Shown: piece by piece, positions 11,488 through 20,207 of the stretch
How positions within the stretch are numbered: the first letter of the stretch is position 1
Layout of the letters: each line of letters opens with the position of its first letter
NCBI RefSeq assembly: GCF_014651715.1
Contig: NZ_BMXK01000002.1
Location: 272,244 to 336,243 of the forward strand
DNA length: 64,000 bases
Reading direction: 5' to 3'
Source: Zhihengliuella salsuginis
Lineage (GTDB): Bacteria; Actinomycetota; Actinomycetes; Actinomycetales; Micrococcaceae
Notes under the pieces: model-generated
The model's input: the letters and a program-made list of their open reading frames with translations, nothing else
Told to the model about the DNA's origin: nothing
Database searches by the model: none
Program-made: the position numbers and the translations under genes

Positions 11488-12540
11488 TCAGACAATGCCC
11501 CTGAGGGCGGCGTACGCCGCAGCTGCTGCGCGCGAGCCGAGTCCGAGCGTGCGATAGATGTTCGCGACGTGCCGGTGGACGGTGTGCTCGCTGAGGTGCA
11601 GGGCCGCCGCGATCTCCGCATTGCTCCGGCCACCGGCCAGAAGCCGCAACACGTCGGTCTGCCGCGCAGTCAGCGACCCCGTCGCGGATCCGGCACTGGC
11701 CCCGCCGCCCAGGAAGCCGTCGAGCTCACGGGTGAAGGCCGGCCACGCGGGCTCGTCCGCCAGCAGGATGTGGTTCCGCCCGTCCAGGGGGACGAGGCGC
11801 GCGCCGTCGATACCGGCCGCGAGGACCCGGCCCTGCTCGAACGGTGCGACGGCGTCGTCCCGGGCGTGCATGACCAGTGTGGGCGCCTTGACCCGCGGGA
11901 GGAGCGGGAGGACGTCGATCCGCTGGCGGGCGTTCCGCATCAAGGCGGCCGTATCCGGAGAAGCGGAGATTCGCTGCATCTCGTCGAACCAGGTCATCTG
12001 CTCGATGCTCGCGTCCGGCACGAACAGCGTGGTGAAGATCCTGCGGAAGGCCGGGTTCGCCTTGCCCCACCCGGTCCTGATCAGGTCGACCATCAGATCC
12101 GCCTCGGCGCGGGCTCGTGGGGAGGTGTCATGGCGCAGGCGGCCCTGCGCGAATCCGCCGTACAGCAGGAGTCGGTCCACGCGGTCGGGATGACGAGCGG
12201 CGTAGGCGACGGCGACGGCCGCGGCGTTCGACATGCCCAGGAGGGAGAACTCCCTGAGGTCGGCCGCGTCGACCACCGCCTCGAGGTCTTCGACCCACGC
12301 CTCGATGGAGAACCGTTCGGTGTCGCGGTCCGAGGCGCCGGATCCCCGCTCGTCGTATCGGACCAGGGTGCGGCCGGCGGACAGGGCCTCGAGCCAGTGC
12401 GACCACAGGGGGCTGTCCGCGTCGTGCCTCAGGTGGGTCAGCCACGTGCCGACGCGCACCAGGGTGGGGCCGGAACCGCGCGATTCGAAGGCGATGCCGG
12501 TCCCGTCGGCTGAGGTGCAGAAACGGGCCGTCGGCTGCAT
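11488..12540 (-). CDS. Alpha/beta-hydrolase fused to a LuxR-type DNA-binding domain
   Basis: A 350-residue two-domain protein. Residues ~1-270 form an alpha/beta-hydrolase: nucleophile region LLGMSNAAA (Ser about 104), ARDDAVAP as the acid region and GRNHIL supplying histidine. Residues ~285-350 form a LuxR/GerE helix-turn-helix (SLTARQTDVLRLLAGG, IAAALHLSEHTVHRHVANIY). The layout suggests a transcription factor whose hydrolase fold senses or cleaves a small ligand; this architecture is known in actinobacteria but mostly uncharacterised. TAGGAT lies 6 nt before the ATG, suggesting a leaderless message. Ligand and targets cannot be read from the sequence. Confidence 0.88.
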   Translation of the reverse strand: MQPTARFCTSADGTGIAFESRGSGPTLVRVGTWLTHLRHDADSPLWSHWLEALSAGRTLVRYDERGSGASDRDTERFSIEAWVEDLEAVVDAADLREFSLLGMSNAAAVAVAYAARHPDRVDRLLLYGGFAQGRLRHDTSPRARAEADLMVDLIRTGWGKANPAFRRIFTTLFVPDASIEQMTWFDEMQRISASPDTAALMRNARQRIDVLPLLPRVKAPTLVMHARDDAVAPFEQGRVLAAGIDGARLVPLDGRNHILLADEPAWPAFTRELDGFLGGGASAGSATGSLTARQTDVLRLLAGGRSNAEIAAALHLSEHTVHRHVANIYRTLGLGSRAAAAAYAALRGIV

Positions 12541-12546
12541 CTGTTC

Positions 12547-12552
12547 ATCCTA
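12547..12552 (-). promoter_or_regulatory. -10 box giving a leaderless start (hydrolase-LuxR gene)
   Basis: TAGGAT on the minus strand with exactly 6 nt to the ATG at 12540, placing the transcription start at or next to the start codon. Confidence 0.5.
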
Positions 12553-12712
12553 CGCGGGTCTGCGCGCAGTGAGCCTTGAGCTGCACGCCTGATGTTTCGT
12601 CGTCCTCCTCGGACCGTGCTCAGCGGTGCAAGCGCGCGCCGAGCTGTTGACTTCGGGCGCGGGTGCGGGGAAGGCTGGGCGCGAGAGCCACGGGACGCCG
12701 CGGAGGAGGACC

Positions 12713-13522
12713 ATGAGGATCTGCGCCACGTGCGGGGTCGAGCGCGAGGGGCCGCTGCCCGCGACGTGCCCCATCTGTGCCGACGAGCGCCAGTACGTCC
12801 CCGACTCGGGCCAGCGGTGGCTCGCGGTGGAGGACTTGTCGCCGGAGCACGAGGTGCGGTTGCGGGAATTCGAGCCGGGTCTGACCGGCCTGCGGGCCCA
12901 TCCGAAGGTGGGCATCGGCCATACGGCGCTCGTGGCCACCACGGTGGACGGCGGGCTCCTGTGGGACCCTCCGGCCTACGTCGATGACGAGGCCGTCGCT
13001 GCGGTTGCCGCGCTGGGGCGGATTCGAGCCGTCGCGGCCAGTCACCCGCACATGTTCGGGGTGCAGGTGGAGTGGAGCCGGGCGCTGGGTGGTGTGCCCG
13101 TGCTCGTCAACGAAGCGGACCGGGAGTGGCTGGGCCGGGGCGACCCGGCGGTCGAGCTCTGGGGCGAGAGCGTCGAGGTCGATCAGGAGATGACCCTGCA
13201 CCGCGTCGGCGGCCATTTCCCCGGCAGCGCCGTCGCCCTGTGGCGAGCCGGCGCGGAGGGCAGGGGCGTGCTGCTGGCCGGTGACGCCGTCGCACCCAAC
13301 CCGGACGGGCGGACGCTGAGTTTCATGTGGTCCTACCCCAACTACATCCCGCTCTCCGGCGCGGTGGCGCAGCGCATCGTCGAGCAGCTGGAGCCCCTGG
13401 AATTTGACCGCGTCTACGCCAACTTCGGGAACAGCCTGGAATCCGGGGCGAAGGAGGCCTTGCGGTATTCCGCGCGACGCCATGCCGCCTGGGCAGGCGG
13501 CGAGTTCGACCATCTGACCTGA
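12713..13522 (+). CDS. MBL-fold hydrolase with N-terminal zinc-ribbon
   Basis: A 269-residue protein. The ATG at 12713 follows GGAGGAGGA; the frame opens earlier (12626) but lacks a site. The N terminus has two paired cysteine motifs (CATCG and CPICADERQYV), a rubredoxin/zinc-ribbon-like knuckle. The rest resembles the metallo-beta-lactamase fold, with SHPHMFG in the place of HxHxDH, then GGHFPGS and LLAGDA. The loss of the canonical DH and of one His suggests altered metal binding or a non-hydrolytic role. A possible promoter is TTGACT (12647-12652) with AAGGCT (12671-12676). Substrate unknown. Confidence 0.8.
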   Translation: MRICATCGVEREGPLPATCPICADERQYVPDSGQRWLAVEDLSPEHEVRLREFEPGLTGLRAHPKVGIGHTALVATTVDGGLLWDPPAYVDDEAVAAVAALGRIRAVAASHPHMFGVQVEWSRALGGVPVLVNEADREWLGRGDPAVELWGESVEVDQEMTLHRVGGHFPGSAVALWRAGAEGRGVLLAGDAVAPNPDGRTLSFMWSYPNYIPLSGAVAQRIVEQLEPLEFDRVYANFGNSLESGAKEALRYSARRHAAWAGGEFDHLT

Positions 13523-13569
13523 GGGCGCGGCCTGCTGCGGATGCGCCGGTATTCACGGGCCGCAGGGTC

Positions 13570-13575
13570 TACCAT
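13570..13575 (+). promoter_or_regulatory. -10 box giving a leaderless start (SRAP gene)
   Basis: TACCAT with 6 nt to the ATG at 13582, and no ribosome-binding site in between. No convincing -35 hexamer is visible. Confidence 0.45.
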
Positions 13576-13581
13576 GGGCGC

Positions 13582-14346
13582 ATGTGCGGCCGATACGTGA
13601 TGGCGAGGGCTTCCGGCGACTTGATGGCTGAGGCCGATGCTCTCCTGGGTGAACAGCTCGAGGGGCGCGATCTCCACCCCTCCTGGAATGTCGCGCCGAC
13701 CTCCGACGTGCCGATCGTGCTCGAACGTCTGGTCGACGGCGAGGCGCGCCGGGAGGTGCACGTCGCGCACTGGGGCCTCGTTCCGCGCTGGGCCGAGGAC
13801 CCCAGGATCGGCGTGCGGGCGTTCAATGCGCGCAGCGAGACGGTGACCGAGAAGCCGATGTTCCGCTCCGCCGTCGTCTCCCGCCGGTGCGCCGTGCCGA
13901 TGGACGGCTACTACGAGTGGAAGCGCCAGGGGGCCGGGCGCTCCGCGGCCAAGCAGCCGTACTTCGTGCACCCCGAGGGCGGGGGCCTGAGCTTCTTCGC
14001 CGGCCTCTACGAGTGGTGGAGGGACCCGGAGGTGGCCGCGGGAGAGCCGGGCGGCTGGATGCTCTCGACGAGCATCGTCACGATGCCCTCGCCCGATCCC
14101 GGGTCCGGGGGAGTGCTCGGCGACCTGGGGCGGCTGCACGACCGGCTGCCCGTCCCGCTCTCGCGCGAGGGGCTGGCCGGCTGGCTGGACCCCGCCGGGC
14201 GCGAGGCGTCACCCCTGGTCGAGCGCATCCGCGCCGAGGCGTACGACGTCGCCGCCTCCTGGCGCCTGGACCCCGTCGGCGCCGCTGTCGGGAACGTCCG
14301 CAACGACGGCCCCGGGCTGATCGAGCCGGTCAGCGCCCTGTTCTAG
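13582..14346 (+). CDS. SOS response-associated peptidase / abasic-site crosslinker (SRAP, YedK/HMCES family)
   Basis: SRAP proteins crosslink covalently to abasic sites in single-stranded DNA through Cys2 and so protect forks. The 254-residue product has MCGRYV at the N terminus (Cys2), SWNVAPTSDVP, the FNARSET asparagine segment, GYYEW (active-site Glu) and LHDRLP (active-site His), so all key residues are present. Its length is a little above the family's ~220. It lies just upstream of the SOS box and the error-prone polymerase, a fitting damage-response context, but the SOS box is after it, not before it. Its own start looks leaderless. Confidence 0.92.
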   Translation: MCGRYVMARASGDLMAEADALLGEQLEGRDLHPSWNVAPTSDVPIVLERLVDGEARREVHVAHWGLVPRWAEDPRIGVRAFNARSETVTEKPMFRSAVVSRRCAVPMDGYYEWKRQGAGRSAAKQPYFVHPEGGGLSFFAGLYEWWRDPEVAAGEPGGWMLSTSIVTMPSPDPGSGGVLGDLGRLHDRLPVPLSREGLAGWLDPAGREASPLVERIRAEAYDVAASWRLDPVGAAVGNVRNDGPGLIEPVSALF

Positions 14347-14405
14347 CCTGCGCTGCGCAGCTGCACCCATTCTGCGGGTTCTAGCGGGTACCCTTCAGCA
14401 TGCAT

Positions 14406-14428
14406 TCGAACAAACTTTCGAATACAAT
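14406..14428 (+). promoter_or_regulatory. LexA-type SOS box plus -10 of the DUF6504-dnaE2 unit
   Basis: TCGAAC-AAAC-TTTCGA (14406-14421) matches the actinobacterial LexA consensus TCGAAC-N4-GTTCGA with a single mismatch. A near-perfect -10, TACAAT (14423-14428), starts two bases after it, so bound LexA would cover the core promoter. The DUF6504 ORF begins 101 nt further on. Damage-inducible control of dnaE2 is established for mycobacteria; here it is inferred from the box. Confidence 0.8.
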
Positions 14429-14529
14429 GGAGTTCTCGTCTTCCCGCTTCCCGAGGGCGAGGACTTCCCCGTTTCCACGCGCCGCGCAACCGCTCACACT
14501 GCCGGCGCCGGGCATGGAGGTTTCCACAC

Positions 14530-14841
14530 ATGGGCCTATTCACTCAGGGCATCGAGATCAGCTGCTCCCCGGCCGGGGTGCCGGAAAGACTGCACTGGCA
14601 GGGGCAGGACTATGCCGTCTCGGCGGAGCCGGTGCGGTGGTTCGAACGGCGCAGCTGGTGGGCCGAGGAGCAGCGGGCGCAGCGGGGGAGCGGTCGCGGC
14701 CTCGTCGACCACGAGATCTGGCGGGTACAGGCCCGCGGGGTGGAGGACGGGCAGCACCGGACCTTCGATCTCTCGCGGCACCAGCGCTCGAAGCGTTGGC
14801 GCATGATCCGCGTCCACGAGGCGCTGCGGGAGGCGGCATGA
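14530..14841 (+). CDS. DUF6504-like small protein of the mutasome cassette
   Basis: A 103-residue, tryptophan-rich protein (WQGQDY, RWFERRSWW, HEIWRVQA, FDLSRHQRSKRWRMIRVHE). It matches my memory of the DUF6504 proteins encoded between imuB and dnaE2 in many actinobacteria. A GGAGG site lies about 9 nt before the ATG. Its stop overlaps the polymerase start (ATGA), so the two are translationally coupled and probably work together. No biochemical role is known. The family name is from memory and should be confirmed by a profile search. Confidence 0.75.
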   Translation: MGLFTQGIEISCSPAGVPERLHWQGQDYAVSAEPVRWFERRSWWAEEQRAQRGSGRGLVDHEIWRVQARGVEDGQHRTFDLSRHQRSKRWRMIRVHEALREAA

Positions 14842-17800
14842 GCGGCTTCGTCCACCTCGACGTGGCGAGCGCGTTCAGCCCCCACTACGGGGTGAACCGC
14901 CCCGACGTCCTGGCCGCGGCCGCCGCCGCCGACGGGCAGCCGGCCCTCGCCTGCACCGATCGGGACGGACTCTACGGGGTCGTCAAGCACCTGAAGGCCT
15001 GCCGCGAGAACGGCATCGCCGCGATCTTCGGCGTCAACCTGGCGGTGCTCGCGGACGGGGGCGCGGCAACGGCAGGGGGCGGACGCCGTCGTGCTCCCGG
15101 GAAGCCCGGAGGCGAGGTGGAGGGGCGGGTGACCGTCCTCGCCCACGGGCACGACGGCGGCGCCGGATACAGCGCGCTCTGCCAGCTGGTCTCCGCCGCC
15201 CACGCGGGGGACGGCCGGGTCGGCGTCACCCGCGATCAGATCGCGCGCGCCGCAGGGGAGCAGGGGGTGCTGACGGTGCTGGTCGGCCCGGAGTCCGACG
15301 TCGGGCGGGCGTCCCTGAGCCGGGACGGGGTGCGCCAGCGCGCCCTCCTGCAGCGGTGGATCCGCTGCCTGCCGGCGGGGTCCGTGGCCGTCGAGGCCGT
15401 GACGCACCTGAACGCGCCGGGGGCGTACCTGAGCACGTCGCACGCGGCGCGCATGGTCAGGGCCGGGCGGGCGGCGGGCGTGAGCACCGTCCTGACCAAC
15501 GCCGTGCGCTACGCCGGACCCGACGGGGCGGCGACCGCCGACGTGCTCGACGCCGTCCGGGCGCTGACCCCGCTGCGGGACCTCGGACAGGTCAGCGCGC
15601 CGGGCACCCCCGGCGGGTGGCAGCCGAACGGACAGGGATGGCTCAAGGACGGCTCCGCGATGGAGCAGATCGCCCGTGACGTCGCCTACGCGGCCGGCGA
15701 CGGGGCGGAGGCCGCCGCGGACCTGCTGCGCGATACCGAGGCGGTGGCCGCCGCCTGCATGCTGGACCCGGCGGGGGACACAGGGTGGGGCATGCCGGTG
15801 GTGCCGGAGGCCGGAGTCATCGGGATCACCGGTGCGCCCGACCGCGAACTCGCCCTGCGCTGCGAGGCCGGGATCGACCGCCTCTACGGGCGCGAGGCAG
15901 CCGTGGTGGCCGGCAGCGCTGCCGAAGCCCGGCTGCGGGAACGGCTGGGCACGGAGCTCGACGTCATCTCCGACCTCGGCTACGCCTCCTACTTCCTGAC
16001 CGTCGCGGAGGTCTCCAAGATGATCACCCGGCTCGGCGTGCGCAACGCCGCCCGCGGGTCGGGGGCGTCGAGCCTGGTGAACTACCTGGTCGGGATCAGC
16101 CACGTCGACCCCCTGCGCCACGACCTCGTCTTCGAGCGCTTCCTCTCGCGCAACAGGACCACGCTTCCGGACATCGACATCGACGTCGAGAGCGCCGAGC
16201 GCCACCGCGTGTACCGGGAGATCTTCGCCCGGTTCGGCTCCGAGCGTGTGACCCTGATGAGTATGCAGAACGCCTACCGCGCCCGGGGCGCCGTCCGGGA
16301 CGCGGGTCTCGCCCTCGGCATGGAGGCGGACGGGCTGGACGACATCGCCAAACAGCTCTGGCGCTTCTCCGCATCGAATTTCCGCGAGGCGCTCGCCGAG
16401 AAGCCCGAGCTCGCCCGGCTCTCCGAGCAGGTCAGCTCCCACCGGCAGCTCGACCTGCTGGTGGACCTCACCGAACGACTCGACCGGCTGCCCCGGCACA
16501 TCTCGATGCACCCCTGCGGAGTGATCCTCTCGGACACCTCGCTGCTGCGGCGCACCCCCGTCCAGCCGAGCGGCCTGGAACTGCCGATGAGTCAGTTCGA
16601 CAAGCACGACATGGATCCGATGGGCATGCTCAAACTCGACGTCCTCGGCGTGCGCATGCAGAGTGCGATGGCGCATGCCGTCTCCGAGGTGCGTCGCATC
16701 CACGGGAGCGGCGAACAGGCGGCCGCCGCCGGGGACTACCTGCAGGACCGCCGGGCACCGGACTTCGTCCAGGCGGACGGCACCATCGAACTCGAACGCA
16801 TCCCCTTCGACGACGAGTCCACGTTCGAGCTGATCCGCAGCACCCACACGCTGGGCTGCTTCCAGATCGAGTCGCCGGGCCAGCGCGAGCTGATCGGCAA
16901 GCTGGCACCCCGCGAGTTCAACGACCTGATCATCGACATCTCCCTCTTCCGGCCAGGGCCGATGCAGTCGAACATGGTCAAGCCGTACCTCGAGAACCGG
17001 CACGGCTTCGCGCCGGAGGTGTACCCGCACCCCGATCTCCGCGAAGCGCTCGCCGAAACCCACGGCGTCACGGTGTTCCACGAGCAGATCCTGCGCATCC
17101 TGAACGTCATGACCGGGTGCGACTACGCCGAGGCGGACGTCTTCCGGCGCCTGCTCGGCAGCACGACGCACGAACCGCGGGTGGAGGCGTACTTCCGCGA
17201 GCACGCGGCCGGACGGGGATACAGCCCGGCCGTGGTCGACGAGGTCTGGCAGACGCTGCAGGCCTTCGGCAGCTTCGGGTTCTGCAAGGCGCACGGCGCG
17301 GCGTTCGCGGTGCCCACCTATCAGAGCGCGTGGCTGAAAACCCATCACCCGGAGGCGTTCCTCGCCGGCCTGTGGGAGCACGACCCCGGCATGTACCCCA
17401 AGCGCCTGCTCGTCTCGGAGGCGCGCCGCCTGGGCATCCCCATCCTGCCGATGGACGTCAACGCCTCGGACACCTCCTACCGGGTGGAGCGGTGCGACGA
17501 CGGCACTCTGGGGATCCGCCTGGCGCTCACCGGGGTGTACGGGGTGTCCTCCCGCGAGGTCGCGCGGCTGAGGTCCGGGCAGCCCTATTCGACACTGTCC
17601 GACGTCCGGGAGCGTTCCGGCCTCAAGCGGGCGTCGCTCGAACGGTTCGCCGCGCTGGGGGCGTTCGACTCGCTGCAGGACGGCCGCGGCAACCGGGCCG
17701 ACCTGGTACTGCACTTCCAGCGCCGGCCCGTCCGGGCCCTGCCGGCGTCCCGCCGCCCGTTTCCGGGGCAGCAGCCGCTTCCCCTGCCGGACCTCGAGCG

Positions 17801-18377
17801 CGAGATGCTGCAGACCGGCGCCTCCGCGCCCAGCCGGGACGAATCCGTGCGCACCGAGCTGGACCTGCTGGCCGTCGACGTCAGCGGACACCTGATGGAC
17901 AGCCACGCCCCGCTCCTGCGCCGGCTGGGCACCACCCCCGCGAGCGAGCTGCTCGGGCTGCGCAACGGAACGGAGGTGCTGGTGGCCGGGGTTCGCGTGG
18001 CGACGCAGACCCCGCCCATGCGCGGCGGGCGGCGGGTCGTCTTCATCAGCGTCGACGACGGCACGGGCTGCGTCGACTGCACGTTCTTCCACGAGGCGCA
18101 GCAGCGCTCCGGGCCGTTCCTGTTCGGCACCCGGCTGCTGCTGATGCACGGGATCACCCGGAGGACGGGGCCGCGCGGGATCAGCGTCCAGGCGCTGCAG
18201 GCCTGGGACCTCGCCGACACGGCATCGCTGCCCGGGCCGGGCCACCTGGCGAGCGCGGACCGGGCCCGGAACGCCCCGCGGCAGCAGGGCGGCACCGCCT
18301 CCGGCAACGGCGTGCCGCAGCGTCTCGACGTCCACACGGAGGCCGAGGGCCTCGACAACCGGGTGGCCCCGAAATAA
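14838..18377 (+). CDS. dnaE2: Error-prone DNA polymerase, DnaE2-type alpha subunit
   Basis: C-family DNA polymerase for damage-induced translesion synthesis. From the coupled ATG at 14838 it has 1179 residues. The order is PHP domain (about 1-280), palm with catalytic aspartates in PDIDIDVE (Asp445, 447, 449), fingers, tandem HhH (about 900-950) and a C-terminal OB-fold (about 1040-1120). The PHP metal ligands are degraded (HLD in place of HxH, TDRD in place of TDHD), as expected for an enzyme without proofreading. It could alternatively be annotated as a second DnaE; the SOS box and DUF6504 partner favour DnaE2. The frame runs open 438 nt upstream of the chosen start, through the SOS region, without conserved sequence. 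Confidence 0.92.
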   Translation: MSGFVHLDVASAFSPHYGVNRPDVLAAAAAADGQPALACTDRDGLYGVVKHLKACRENGIAAIFGVNLAVLADGGAATAGGGRRRAPGKPGGEVEGRVTVLAHGHDGGAGYSALCQLVSAAHAGDGRVGVTRDQIARAAGEQGVLTVLVGPESDVGRASLSRDGVRQRALLQRWIRCLPAGSVAVEAVTHLNAPGAYLSTSHAARMVRAGRAAGVSTVLTNAVRYAGPDGAATADVLDAVRALTPLRDLGQVSAPGTPGGWQPNGQGWLKDGSAMEQIARDVAYAAGDGAEAAADLLRDTEAVAAACMLDPAGDTGWGMPVVPEAGVIGITGAPDRELALRCEAGIDRLYGREAAVVAGSAAEARLRERLGTELDVISDLGYASYFLTVAEVSKMITRLGVRNAARGSGASSLVNYLVGISHVDPLRHDLVFERFLSRNRTTLPDIDIDVESAERHRVYREIFARFGSERVTLMSMQNAYRARGAVRDAGLALGMEADGLDDIAKQLWRFSASNFREALAEKPELARLSEQVSSHRQLDLLVDLTERLDRLPRHISMHPCGVILSDTSLLRRTPVQPSGLELPMSQFDKHDMDPMGMLKLDVLGVRMQSAMAHAVSEVRRIHGSGEQAAAAGDYLQDRRAPDFVQADGTIELERIPFDDESTFELIRSTHTLGCFQIESPGQRELIGKLAPREFNDLIIDISLFRPGPMQSNMVKPYLENRHGFAPEVYPHPDLREALAETHGVTVFHEQILRILNVMTGCDYAEADVFRRLLGSTTHEPRVEAYFREHAAGRGYSPAVVDEVWQTLQAFGSFGFCKAHGAAFAVPTYQSAWLKTHHPEAFLAGLWEHDPGMYPKRLLVSEARRLGIPILPMDVNASDTSYRVERCDDGTLGIRLALTGVYGVSSREVARLRSGQPYSTLSDVRERSGLKRASLERFAALGAFDSLQDGRGNRADLVLHFQRRPVRALPASRRPFPGQQPLPLPDLEREMLQTGASAPSRDESVRTELDLLAVDVSGHLMDSHAPLLRRLGTTPASELLGLRNGTEVLVAGVRVATQTPPMRGGRRVVFISVDDGTGCVDCTFFHEAQQRSGPFLFGTRLLLMHGITRRTGPRGISVQALQAWDLADTASLPGPGHLASADRARNAPRQQGGTASGNGVPQRLDVHTEAEGLDNRVAPK

Positions 18378-18470
18378 TCCGCATGACCTCCGTCACGTTC
18401 GCGTCGCGGTGGTGCATGCGGCCGGAGGGCGGCCGCGAACCGCGTGGTAAGTTGGCTCCTGGCAGTCACC

Positions 18471-18497
18471 CTTTAAATTCCGTCCTGTGAGGCGGGG
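18471..18497 (+). promoter_or_regulatory. PyrR-binding RNA leader of the pyr operon
   Basis: CTTTAAATTC followed by CGTCCTGTGAGGCGGGG lies just before pyrR. It resembles the Bacillus PyrR anti-antiterminator loop consensus (TTTAA...GTCC-N-GNGAGGC). The site ends 3 nt before the GGAGGC ribosome-binding site of pyrR, and no terminator lies between, so translational repression is more likely than attenuation. That mechanism is reported for mycobacterial PyrR; here it is inferred. Confidence 0.7.
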
Positions 18498-18511
18498 AAG
18501 GAGGCGGCGCA

Positions 18512-19114
18512 ATGAATCCAGCGGATTCACCGGACCGCAGCACACCTGTGCCCACCACATCGCGCACCGTCCTGACGGGCAGCGACATCGAACGCGTCCT
18601 TACGCGCATCGCCCACGAGATCATCGAAGCCAACAAGGGCACCGAGGACCTCGTCCTCCTGGGCATCCCCACCCGCGGCTACCCGCTCGCGCAACGCCTC
18701 GGCCAGCGCATCGCCGCCGCCGACCCGGACGTGAAGGTCGACGAGCTCGTCGGCCAGCTCGACGTCACGATGTACCGCGACGACCTGCGCCACGGAACCT
18801 CGCGCACGCCGGCGCCGACCAGGATCCCCGGCGGGGGGCTCGACGACAAGGTCGTAGTCCTCGTCGACGACGTCCTCTACTCCGGCCGCACGATCCGCGC
18901 CGCACTCGACGCGCTGGCCGACATCGGCCGGCCGAAGACCGTCCGGCTCGCGGTCCTCGTCGACCGCGGCCACCGCGAGCTGCCGATCCGGGCGGACCAC
19001 GTGGGCAAGAACCTGCCCACCGCCACGAGCGAGAAGGTCAAGGTCCGGCTCGCCGAACTCGACGCGCTCGACGGCGAACCCGTCAACGAGGTAGTCATCG
19101 AGGACCACGCATGA
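18512..19114 (+). CDS. pyrR: Bifunctional pyr operon regulator / uracil phosphoribosyltransferase
   Basis: PyrR binds pyr mRNA when UMP is high and has a side uracil phosphoribosyltransferase activity. The 200-residue product has the PRPP-binding motif [13 protein letters not shown] (about residues 113-125), [12 protein letters not shown] and the [10 protein letters not shown] segment. GGAAGGAGGC precedes the ATG, adjacent to the RNA site it should bind. Its stop overlaps the pyrB start (ATGA). Confidence 0.96.
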   Translation: MNPADSPDRSTPVPTTSRTVLTGSDIERVLTRIAHEIIEANKGTEDLVLLGIPTRGYPLAQRLGQRIAAADPDVKVDELVGQLDVTMYRDDLRHGTSRTPAPTRIPGGGLDDKVVVLVDDVLYSGRTIRAALDALADIGRPKTVRLAVLVDRGHRELPIRADHVGKNLPTATSEKVKVRLAELDALDGEPVNEVVIEDHA

Positions 19115-20073
19115 AACACCTGCTCTCCACCTACGACCTCGGCCGCGAGGACGCCGTCCGGATCCTCGACGTCGCCGAGGAGATGGCAACGGTCGGGACC
19201 CGGGAGATCAAGAAGCTCCCCGCCCTGCGCGGCCGCACCGTCGCCACCCTCTTCTTCGAGGACTCGACCCGTACCCGCATCTCCTTCGAAGCCGCCGCCA
19301 AGCGGCTCAGCGCCGACGTCATCAACTTCGCCGCCAAGGGCTCCTCGGTCTCGAAGGGCGAGTCGCTGAAGGACACGGCCCAGACACTCGAGGCCATCGG
19401 CGCGGAAGCCGTCGTGATCCGCCACGGAGCCTCCGGTGCCGCCGCCCGCCTGGCGGAGACCGACTGGATCTCCTCCGCGGTCGTCAATGCCGGCGACGGG
19501 ACGCACGAACACCCGACGCAGGCCCTGCTGGACGCCTTCACCCTTCGCCAGCACTGGGCCCGGGTGAAGGGCGTCGACCCGCTCGGTACCGGCCTGGACG
19601 GCATGAGCGTCGTCATCGTCGGCGACGTCCTGCACTCGCGGGTCGCGCGGTCGAACCTCTGGCTGCTCAAGACGCTGGGCGCCGACGTGACCTTCGTCGC
19701 GCCGCCGACGCTGCTGCCCATCGGCGCCGACGCCTGGCCGTGCACGATCAACTACGACCTCGACGACGCCCTGGCCGCCGGCCCTGACGCCGTCATGATG
19801 CTCCGCGTCCAGGCCGAGCGGATGAACGCCGCCTACTTCCCGAGCACCGCGGAGTACTCCCGGCGCTGGGGCTTCGACGACGCGCGGCTGGCCATGCTGG
19901 ATGCGCGCGGCCTCGACGACACCATCATCCTGCACCCGGGGCCGATGAACCGAGGGCTGGAGATCTCCGCCGGTGCCGCGGACTCCCCGCGCGCCGTCGT
20001 GCTGCAGCAGGTCAGCAACGGAGTCGCCGTCCGCATGGCCGTCCTGTACCTGCTGCTCTCCGGCGACCACTAG
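19111..20073 (+). CDS. pyrB: Aspartate carbamoyltransferase catalytic subunit
   Basis: Condenses carbamoyl phosphate with aspartate, the committed pyrimidine step. The 320-residue product has the carbamoyl-phosphate motif [20 protein letters not shown], the HPTQALLD aspartate-side motif and HPGPMNRG near the C terminus. The ATG at 19111 overlaps the pyrR stop; the frame is also open through pyrR but that is a shadow. No regulatory pyrI subunit is present, as in other Gram-positives. Confidence 0.97.
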   Translation: MKHLLSTYDLGREDAVRILDVAEEMATVGTREIKKLPALRGRTVATLFFEDSTRTRISFEAAAKRLSADVINFAAKGSSVSKGESLKDTAQTLEAIGAEAVVIRHGASGAAARLAETDWISSAVVNAGDGTHEHPTQALLDAFTLRQHWARVKGVDPLGTGLDGMSVVIVGDVLHSRVARSNLWLLKTLGADVTFVAPPTLLPIGADAWPCTINYDLDDALAAGPDAVMMLRVQAERMNAAYFPSTAEYSRRWGFDDARLAMLDARGLDDTIILHPGPMNRGLEISAGAADSPRAVVLQQVSNGVAVRMAVLYLLLSGDH

Positions 20074-20207
20074 CCCGCCGCCCGCACCCGAACAACCTCG
20101 CGGGACGGGGATGCGCGATCTGCCGCACCCGGCGCGAACAGGGCCCCGGCAGGGCAGTCGTAACACCACCCACCACCCGCCAAAGCAAACTAAACTTTGG
20201 AGCAATC

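Noticed and set aside
11428..12513. 361-codon plus-strand frame opposite the hydrolase-LuxR gene
   Set aside because: No conserved sequence; the minus strand has clear hydrolase and helix-turn-helix motifs.
14610..18335. 1241-codon open frame on the minus strand opposite dnaE2
   Set aside because: Shadow frame caused by high GC in third positions; no conserved motifs, while the plus-strand frame encodes a complete polymerase.
18418..18436. GCGGCC/GGCCGC hairpin before the PyrR site as dnaE2 terminator
   Set aside because: Only 6 bp, no T-run, and such stems are common at this GC content.
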